A stretch of DNA of 13,273 bases, taken from assembly GCA_031268115.1 (NCBI GenBank), contig JAIRXV010000026.1, positions 1 to 13,273 on the forward strand, read 5' to 3'. Positions 7,658 to 13,273 of the stretch are shown here, in pieces. The DNA comes from Bifidobacteriaceae bacterium (lineage in GTDB: Bacteria > Actinomycetota > Actinomycetes > Actinomycetales > WQXJ01). The notes under the pieces were generated by a model. It did no database searches. It saw only the letters and a list, made by a program, of their open reading frames with translations, and had not been told where the DNA came from. Positions within the stretch are counted from its first letter, which is position 1, and each line of letters opens with the position of its first letter. The translations under genes and the position numbers were made by a program.

Positions 7658-7725
7658 GTGCCAATCCAGCGAAGGACAACGGGTCGCGCAATCCCCCATT
7701 TCATTCAGGAAAGGAACCAAGTGAA

Positions 7726-10700
7726 ATGAGAATCGCCCATCGAGCGGGCCTCGCCCTCCCGCTTTGTCTTGGACTTGCGGGAGCCGGGTTGCTGGTTGCG
7801 CCCGTCAGCGCGGTTTCGACCGCTCAGGCCGAAGGCCCCGCCGTCTCCCAGATCGTGGCCGATGACGGCACGCGGGATGTCGACTTCAACGACGGCTGGC
7901 TCTTCAAGCTGGCCACTAGAACCAGTACGGGCCCGGCACCGACCGGCAACCCCGTAATCACCGATACGGCCGAAATGCCAACTGCGGATGTGGTCCGCCC
8001 CGGCTACGACACCTCCGACTGGAGAACTCTGTCCGTACCCCACGATTGGTCCGTGGAAGGCCCGAAGGTCGCCACCGGATCTCAGGCCTCCCATGGTTTC
8101 CTACAAGGAGGTCTCGGCTTCTACCGCAAGACCTTCACCGTCCCCGAGTCCATGCGTGAGACCGGCAAGAAAATCTCCATCGACTTCGAAGCCTGCTTCC
8201 AGAACTGCGACGTCTACCTCAACGGCGATCTGGTTGGGAACTATCCCAGCGGCTACACGGGCTTCGCCTTCGATCTGACCGATCTGTTGAACTACGGCGC
8301 ACAGCAAACGAATGAACTGGTGGTTCGTGCTCAGAACCGAGTCCCCGGCTCCCGGTGGTACAACGGCTCCGGCCTGACCCGGCCGGTTCACCTGATTGTG
8401 ACCGATTCGGCCCGAATCGCGCGCAACGGTATCTATTTGACATCGCCGGACCTACGGGCCACTTATCAAGGCGATCGCCACGGCGATCTGTCCGCCAACG
8501 TCAACGTCCTATCCGACCGGCCCGACGGCGAGCTTTGGCTTTCCACCACGGTGCTGACTGCCGACGGCCAGCCTGTCGGGACCTCCGTGTCGGGCCGGGC
8601 GAGCGCCGCCCAGCACACTGAGGTGTCCCTCGTCAACTCCGTCCGCGTCGACAACGTCCAGCTTTGGTACCCATGGAACCTCGGCGATCCCTATCTCTAC
8701 ACGGTGCGCACGCAACTGCATTACCGTCCCGTGGGCACGACTTTGGACACTGTGGTCGATGTCCAAGACACCGAATTCGGCTTCCGCTGGTTTGAATTCC
8801 GCGGCGCCGACACCACTACCTCCTCTGAGGGCGGCGCCTACGTCAACGGCCTGTATACCAAGTTCCGCGGCGTCAACCTCCACCACGACTACTCCGCGCT
8901 CGGCGGCGCTGGCAACATGGACGCCTTCGAATGGCAGTGGCGCCTCATGATGGAAGCCGGCGTCAACGCCTATCGCACGGGCCACGCGACACCCGACCGG
9001 GGCATGGTTCAGGTCTGCGATCGGCTTGGCATCATCGTCATGGACGAGGCCTACGACGGTTGGGGCCGCAAGATTGGGCAGGACTTTGGCTATTGGTGGG
9101 AGAAGACTGTGCCCTCCGACTGGTCTGGCTTCGCCACGAACACCCTCAACACCGTGCGTCCCTCCATCGACTATCCAGGTGCTCAGCTGACCTGGAGCGA
9201 ATGGGTGCTGCAGGAGAACGTCCGGAGAGACTTCAATTCGCCGTCAGTCATGATGTGGTCGCTAGGCAACGAGGTCAGCGCGCCTCCGGCACGAACCAAC
9301 TGGCCTTGGTATGACGGCACCCAGTACAACCCGCTTGGCCTAGCCACCATCACTACCACCACGGTGGACTTCAGGACTGAAGCGGCCCGCCTCAAGGCCG
9401 CCGTCAACGCCGTGGACACCACTCGCCCAGTGGTCATGGGAGAGAACCACCAAAAGGGTGTCTACGAGTACAACGCGACCATGGCGATTTGGTTCCAGGT
9501 GGATCAAATCTTGGACGGCGTTGGCTGGAACTACCAGCCCGACGACGGTATGGACTGGGTCACCGAGCAAGTTGGAAGGGATACGTTCTTCTTTGAATCC
9601 GAATCCGGTTCCTCCTATTCCTCTCGTGGTGTGTATCACAACCCAACCGTGATGAATACCGGTACCAACCAGACGCCCGGCAAGCGGGGCACTTCCTCCT
9701 ACGACAACGGCGGCTCCGACCAGCGCGGAGAAACCATAATCAAGAAGGATCGCGACCGCAAGAGCTTCCTCGGCCAGTTCATCTGGACGGGCATCGACTA
9801 CATCGGCGAACCGGCACCGTACAGCGCGTTCCCGGTGGGTGTGGCCGGCTTCGGCATAATCGACACCGCCGGGTTCTCGAAGGACCTGTTCTACGCCTTC
9901 CAAACCCAGTGGGTCACGGCCCAGGAAAAGCCAGTCACTCACATCACTCCGATGGACTGGTCCCAGTGGCGCGAAGGCGAAAACGTCCAGGTGTGGATCT
10001 ACTCCAACTCCCAGACCACCGAGCTGTTCCTGAATGGACGCTCGCTGGGCACCAAGAGCTACGACCTCAAGAGGACTCACGACGGCCGGCTCTTCTACGA
10101 AACCTCCGAGATGACGAACGATTCCCGCCGCACCATCAACGATCCCGGCGGCAACTGCAACACCGGCTACCTGCCCAACCAGGCTTCTTACTCCTCGCCG
10201 CTGGGAGCCACCGTGGTTTCGGCGTCCGGCGACAGTCCTATTCCCGGCGGCGCCTTGTGCGGCAAACTCCACTTGACGTGGGACGTGCCATTCGAACCCG
10301 GTGTGTTGACGGCCAAGACCTACACCGATGCCACCAAGTCCACGCTGATCTCCGAGGACACCGTGGCGACCGCCGGGGCCGCCCACACGGTGAAGCTGGC
10401 ACCCAACAAGACCGTCATCAAAGCGGACGGCAAGGCTCTGAGCTTCATCTCCGTCGATGTCGTAGACAAGGCTGGAACCACCTTGCCTCAGGCCGGCAAC
10501 CTCATCGAGTTCGATGTCACCGGTGGCGCCATCGTCGGCGTGGACAACGGTGCGCAGGATTCCGAGGAACTGTACAAGTGGGGCAACGTCGAACGGAACA
10601 CCCACTCTGAGCGTTCCGCGTACAACGGCAAGGCCCTCGTGATTGTTCAGTCCGACAAGGACGAGGTGGGAACGCTGACGCTGACCGCCAAGTCGGATGG

Positions 10701-13233
10701 TCTTGCCACGGCCGCGGTGTCGGTCGCGGTGACCGAGGACGGCAGCGGTGAGGCGCCGCCATCGTCCGCTCCTTCCACGGGCACGCTGGTCAAGGTCGGC
10801 CCAGTGGCCTACGCCACTCCGGCCGGGGTGGCTCCCACCCTGCCGCGCGGTGTTCGCGCCACCTACTCCGATCCGGTGCTGGGCAGCTACGAGCTGGTAG
10901 TTCCAGTCACTTGGCAAATGCCGAGCGCAACCGCATTCGCGTCAGGCGCCCAGCTTGAGATCGCCGGCAGCATCCAAGGCGGCGGCACCGCTACCGCCTA
11001 CGTGTCGGTGCTATCGGCCGCTGGCGGACGGGATATCTCGACCAACGCGACGCTGGGCAACAACAACCGGACCTGGCAGTGGGAATCCGTGCCGGCCGAT
11101 TCGCCGCTGCGCGCCGGAGCGCTTGCCACGGCCTCGTTCTCTGGAAGCGGCTTCCCGAACAACGTGCTGAACGGGAACAACGCCCAGACCTGGACCAACC
11201 TGTGGAGCAAGACCAACACGCGGACGCTGGTCAACTTCTCAGCGTCCGATCCCTATGACTGGTTGGAGTTCTATTGGGACTCTGAGCGGGCCATGAACCA
11301 GGTGGAAATGAACTTCACCACCGCCACCACCAACGCGTCCGGCACTTTGCCGCTGGGCTATCCGGTGCGGTACACGGTGCCCCCGGCCAGCCTCGACGTG
11401 ACCTTCTGGGATGGGATCGGCTGGGTGCCAGTCACCGGGCTTTCCGTGACCGCCCCGGCATCGCCGAGCGATCCGACAGTGATCTCCTTCGACCCGGTCT
11501 TCACCCCCAAGATTCGAGTGGGGATGACCAACGCCACGCCGCTCAGTTCGAGCGGGTTCATGACGGTTAGCCGTGCCGTGGTGCGGGGCTGGGAGGTTGC
11601 CGGGTACGCGCTCGATTGGTCGAAGCTGCGCCTCGCCCAAGGCGACGTGGCGGGGCTGACGCCGGCCAGCTGGACGGCCAGCACGTGGGCGCCAGTCGCG
11701 GCCGCCTACTCCGCCGCCGATGCGACATTGGCCGATCCGGGTTCCACCCAAGCCGACATCGATGCCGCCGCTGCTGCGTTGGCCGATGCCGTCGCGGGGC
11801 TGGTGCCCGCGGCTGACGCGGCCGAACTGTCCCCGTTCGTGGACCTGCTGACTGGCCTCGGCTATGCGGGCCCAGGTGCTGGGACCGCCTACACGCCGAC
11901 CAGTTGGGCGGCTTTCAGCGCCGCCCTCAGCGCCGCCCAAGGCGTCTTGGCCGATGGCGACGCCACCCAAGAAGGAGTCGATTCGGCCTTGGCCGCCTTG
12001 CGGACGGCCTACACCGGTTTGGCCGGCGCGGTCAACACCGCTCAACTCAGTGCCCTAGTCAACTCGGTCTCCGCCATCGCATCGTCGGCTTACACGCCAG
12101 CGACATGGAGCGCGGTGGCCGCCAAGCTGGCGGACGCGCGATCGGTGCTGGTCAATCCCGCCCGCACGCAGTCCCAGGTGGATGCGGCCGTCGGGGCGCT
12201 GCATGTGGCTTTGGCCGGGCTCGTCGCCAATCCCGCCCTGAGGACCGCAGAGCTGCAGCTCAGTGCGATAGTCGACGTTGGTCAGGGGCTCGCGGGCTCC
12301 GATGGGGTATATACCCCGGCCAGCCGTCAGGCGCTAGTCGCGGCCATCGCCGCGGCTCAGCAGTTGCTCGCTCAAGGCAACGCGACTCAGGCCCAGTCCG
12401 AGGCCGCCGCGGCGGCGCTGCGCGCGGCCCTTGCCGGGCTCGTCGTTAGGGCCGATGCCACCGGGCTGGTCTCGACGGTCGCGGGTCTGGACACCCTTGG
12501 GCTTGTGGCGACGGATTACCGGGCCGATTCTTGGACCAGGTACTCCACGGCCCTCGCTGAGGCGCGGATCGTCGCCGCCAACGCGGGAGCGACTCAAGCC
12601 GAAGTCAACGGGGCCCTCGCCGCGCTGAACGTGGCGTTCGCCGAATTGGCCAGGACCGGCCCGGGAGCGTTGAGCGATGAGATTGTTTCCACCGGCGCCC
12701 AGGTGGCCACCTCGATGAAGACGATCTACGTTCAAAAGGGCAAGACCGTCAACGTCCCGATTGTGGCTTACCCGGCGCCCGGCGCCACCGGTAAAGCCAA
12801 GGTCTCCTGGGAGGCATCCAAGGCGACCGTGGCGACCGTCACGAAAGGCAAGTCCTCGGGGACGGCATCCGTTGCCTGGACCACTGGCGGCAACGTCAAG
12901 GTCCGCGGACTCGGCGTCGGTACCTCCAAGATCACATTCGTCGCGCCTGGGGGCAAGGCCCTCACCCTCACGGTGAAGGTGGTCAACAAACGGACCGCGG
13001 TGAGCAAGGTTTCGGTTGGGTCCTTGGAGACCATGGAAGTGGGCGACACTGCCGTACTGAAGGCAAAGGTCGCGCCTGCGAAGTCCGCCACCGTGGTCAC
13101 GTGGAAGTCCTCTGCGCCGTCGATTGTCTCCGTGGACGCGGCGGGCCGAGTGACAGCCAAGGCATCGGGTACGGCGAAGGTGACTGCCACCGTCGGCGGG
13201 AAGAAGGCCACAGCGACCGTTAGTGTCCAATGA
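7726..13233 (+). CDS. Secreted multidomain glycoside hydrolase family 2 enzyme (beta-galactosidase-like)
   Basis: The product has 1835 residues. ATG 7726 is chosen because AGGAAAGGA lies 10 nt upstream and a signal peptide follows, with likely cleavage after AQA at 35. Domains by sequence pattern: GH2 sugar-binding domain about 50-226; Ig-like sandwich about 230-358; TIM barrel about 372-730 with probable acid/base E516 in WSLGNE and nucleophile E626 in ESESGSSYSSRG; DUF4982-like about 735-875; GH2 C-terminal Ig-like domain about 888-1003; Big_4-like about 1016-1098; discoidin-like region about 1101-1294; five FIVAR repeats about 1296-1645; two BIG2-like Ig domains about 1655-1835. No LPXTG or C-terminal membrane helix is present, so it is probably released or held by non-covalent binding. 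The DUF4982-type core favours a beta-galactosidase-like exo-enzyme, but beta-glucuronidase or another GH2 activity is possible. C157/C161 and C811/C845 could form disulfides. It is a separate transcription unit. Confidence 0.92.
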   Translation: MRIAHRAGLALPLCLGLAGAGLLVAPVSAVSTAQAEGPAVSQIVADDGTRDVDFNDGWLFKLATRTSTGPAPTGNPVITDTAEMPTADVVRPGYDTSDWRTLSVPHDWSVEGPKVATGSQASHGFLQGGLGFYRKTFTVPESMRETGKKISIDFEACFQNCDVYLNGDLVGNYPSGYTGFAFDLTDLLNYGAQQTNELVVRAQNRVPGSRWYNGSGLTRPVHLIVTDSARIARNGIYLTSPDLRATYQGDRHGDLSANVNVLSDRPDGELWLSTTVLTADGQPVGTSVSGRASAAQHTEVSLVNSVRVDNVQLWYPWNLGDPYLYTVRTQLHYRPVGTTLDTVVDVQDTEFGFRWFEFRGADTTTSSEGGAYVNGLYTKFRGVNLHHDYSALGGAGNMDAFEWQWRLMMEAGVNAYRTGHATPDRGMVQVCDRLGIIVMDEAYDGWGRKIGQDFGYWWEKTVPSDWSGFATNTLNTVRPSIDYPGAQLTWSEWVLQENVRRDFNSPSVMMWSLGNEVSAPPARTNWPWYDGTQYNPLGLATITTTTVDFRTEAARLKAAVNAVDTTRPVVMGENHQKGVYEYNATMAIWFQVDQILDGVGWNYQPDDGMDWVTEQVGRDTFFFESESGSSYSSRGVYHNPTVMNTGTNQTPGKRGTSSYDNGGSDQRGETIIKKDRDRKSFLGQFIWTGIDYIGEPAPYSAFPVGVAGFGIIDTAGFSKDLFYAFQTQWVTAQEKPVTHITPMDWSQWREGENVQVWIYSNSQTTELFLNGRSLGTKSYDLKRTHDGRLFYETSEMTNDSRRTINDPGGNCNTGYLPNQASYSSPLGATVVSASGDSPIPGGALCGKLHLTWDVPFEPGVLTAKTYTDATKSTLISEDTVATAGAAHTVKLAPNKTVIKADGKALSFISVDVVDKAGTTLPQAGNLIEFDVTGGAIVGVDNGAQDSEELYKWGNVERNTHSERSAYNGKALVIVQSDKDEVGTLTLTAKSDGLATAAVSVAVTEDGSGEAPPSSAPSTGTLVKVGPVAYATPAGVAPTLPRGVRATYSDPVLGSYELVVPVTWQMPSATAFASGAQLEIAGSIQGGGTATAYVSVLSAAGGRDISTNATLGNNNRTWQWESVPADSPLRAGALATASFSGSGFPNNVLNGNNAQTWTNLWSKTNTRTLVNFSASDPYDWLEFYWDSERAMNQVEMNFTTATTNASGTLPLGYPVRYTVPPASLDVTFWDGIGWVPVTGLSVTAPASPSDPTVISFDPVFTPKIRVGMTNATPLSSSGFMTVSRAVVRGWEVAGYALDWSKLRLAQGDVAGLTPASWTASTWAPVAAAYSAADATLADPGSTQADIDAAAAALADAVAGLVPAADAAELSPFVDLLTGLGYAGPGAGTAYTPTSWAAFSAALSAAQGVLADGDATQEGVDSALAALRTAYTGLAGAVNTAQLSALVNSVSAIASSAYTPATWSAVAAKLADARSVLVNPARTQSQVDAAVGALHVALAGLVANPALRTAELQLSAIVDVGQGLAGSDGVYTPASRQALVAAIAAAQQLLAQGNATQAQSEAAAAALRAALAGLVVRADATGLVSTVAGLDTLGLVATDYRADSWTRYSTALAEARIVAANAGATQAEVNGALAALNVAFAELARTGPGALSDEIVSTGAQVATSMKTIYVQKGKTVNVPIVAYPAPGATGKAKVSWEASKATVATVTKGKSSGTASVAWTTGGNVKVRGLGVGTSKITFVAPGGKALTLTVKVVNKRTAVSKVSVGSLETMEVGDTAVLKAKVAPAKSATVVTWKSSAPSIVSVDAAGRVTAKASGTAKVTATVGGKKATATVSVQ
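11611..12660 (+). repeat. Five tandem FIVAR-type repeats within the GH2 protein
   Basis: Each unit is about 66-74 codons, Ala-rich, and follows the pattern L...Y/ (T/R)P.SW...A...A..VL....TQ..VD.A...L..A..GL. Approximate residue limits are 1296-1362, 1363-1434, 1435-1501, 1502-1574 and 1575-1645. FIVAR modules occur in secreted glycan-active and surface proteins and are thought to bind sugar. The repeats have diverged at the DNA level, so they are old duplications rather than a recent expansion. Confidence 0.75.
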
Positions 13234-13238
13234 GAGGG

Positions 13239-13254
13239 GCGCCCCGCGGGGCGC
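13239..13254 (+). terminator. GC-rich palindrome after the GH2 stop, possible terminator
   Basis: GCGCC (13239-13243) and GGCGC (13250-13254) can pair around CCGCGG, and the whole 16 bp is palindromic. It starts 5 bp after the TGA. No T tract follows, as is common for putative terminators in high-GC actinobacteria, so the call rests on position and stem strength. Confidence 0.4.
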
Positions 13255-13273
13255 GCAAGCCTTCCTGAGATAG

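Noticed and set aside
7528..7725. N-terminal extension of the GH2 protein from GTG 7528
   Set aside because: It would add 66 residues before a normal signal peptide, which would not work internally; AGGAAAGGA precedes ATG 7726.
9340..10917. Long minus-strand open frame (525 codons) inside the GH2 gene
   Set aside because: It is antisense to a well-supported GH2 coding region; long antisense frames are expected with strongly GC-biased third positions, and its residues match no family I recognise.
11611..12660. Recent tandem DNA duplication in the FIVAR region
   Set aside because: The units share a protein pattern but differ clearly at the nucleotide level.
12650..13233. Sortase or membrane anchor at the GH2 C-terminus
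   Set aside because: The protein ends in a BIG2-like strand pattern (KKATATVSVQ) with no LPXTG motif, hydrophobic helix or basic tail.

Overview
The window is high-GC with strongly GC-biased third codon positions, GTG as well as ATG starts, and tightly packed genes. It carries mycothiol synthase (mshD), and mycothiol is made only by Actinobacteria. The order mshD - ppk - mutT1-like Nudix/phosphatase also fits Actinobacteria: ppk1 and mutT1 are neighbours in Mycobacterium. An actinobacterium is therefore well supported. A Micrococcales-like lineage such as the Cellulomonas group is a guess. Bifidobacterium is unlikely because it lacks mycothiol. No tRNA, rRNA or CRISPR array was seen.

Left part, about 1-2405, minus strand: the remains of a large superfamily 1 type helicase/AAA ATPase gene. 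The N-terminal half has a clear Walker A motif and the C-terminal half has a coiled-coil region that runs off the left edge. The gene is broken in two places. Near the N-terminus the reading frame appears to shift out and back again, leaving a TGA in the main frame. In the middle, a 223-bp hairpin-rich insertion at 807-1029 is flanked by the trinucleotide AGG on both sides. Removing the insert plus one AGG copy rejoins the two halves exactly in frame (GLIAARL-GNKRNRSAF), so this looks like a small mobile element or IS remnant that landed in the gene.

Middle part, 2632-7477, plus strand: a compact run of four genes. They are a conserved actinobacterial protein of unknown function, mshD (2 bp after it), ppk1 (about 90 bp later), and a Nudix plus histidine-phosphatase protein of the MutT1 type starting on the base after the ppk stop. 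Together they cover thiol redox buffering, polyphosphate synthesis and clean-up of damaged or polyphosphorylated nucleotides, which is a housekeeping stress-related set.

Right part, 7478-13273, plus strand: a separate unit with a leader of about 200 nt and a candidate promoter, encoding one secreted multidomain glycoside hydrolase family 2 enzyme of 1835 residues. After the signal peptide and the GH2 catalytic core come accessory Ig-like domains, a discoidin-like carbohydrate-binding region, five FIVAR repeats and two BIG2-type Ig domains. It has no sortase or membrane anchor. It probably removes beta-linked sugars (galactosidase-like) from an external glycan. No transporter or regulator gene is adjacent within the window. 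The most unusual items are the precisely delimited miniature insertion in the helicase gene and the architecture and altered active-site motifs of the GH2 enzyme.
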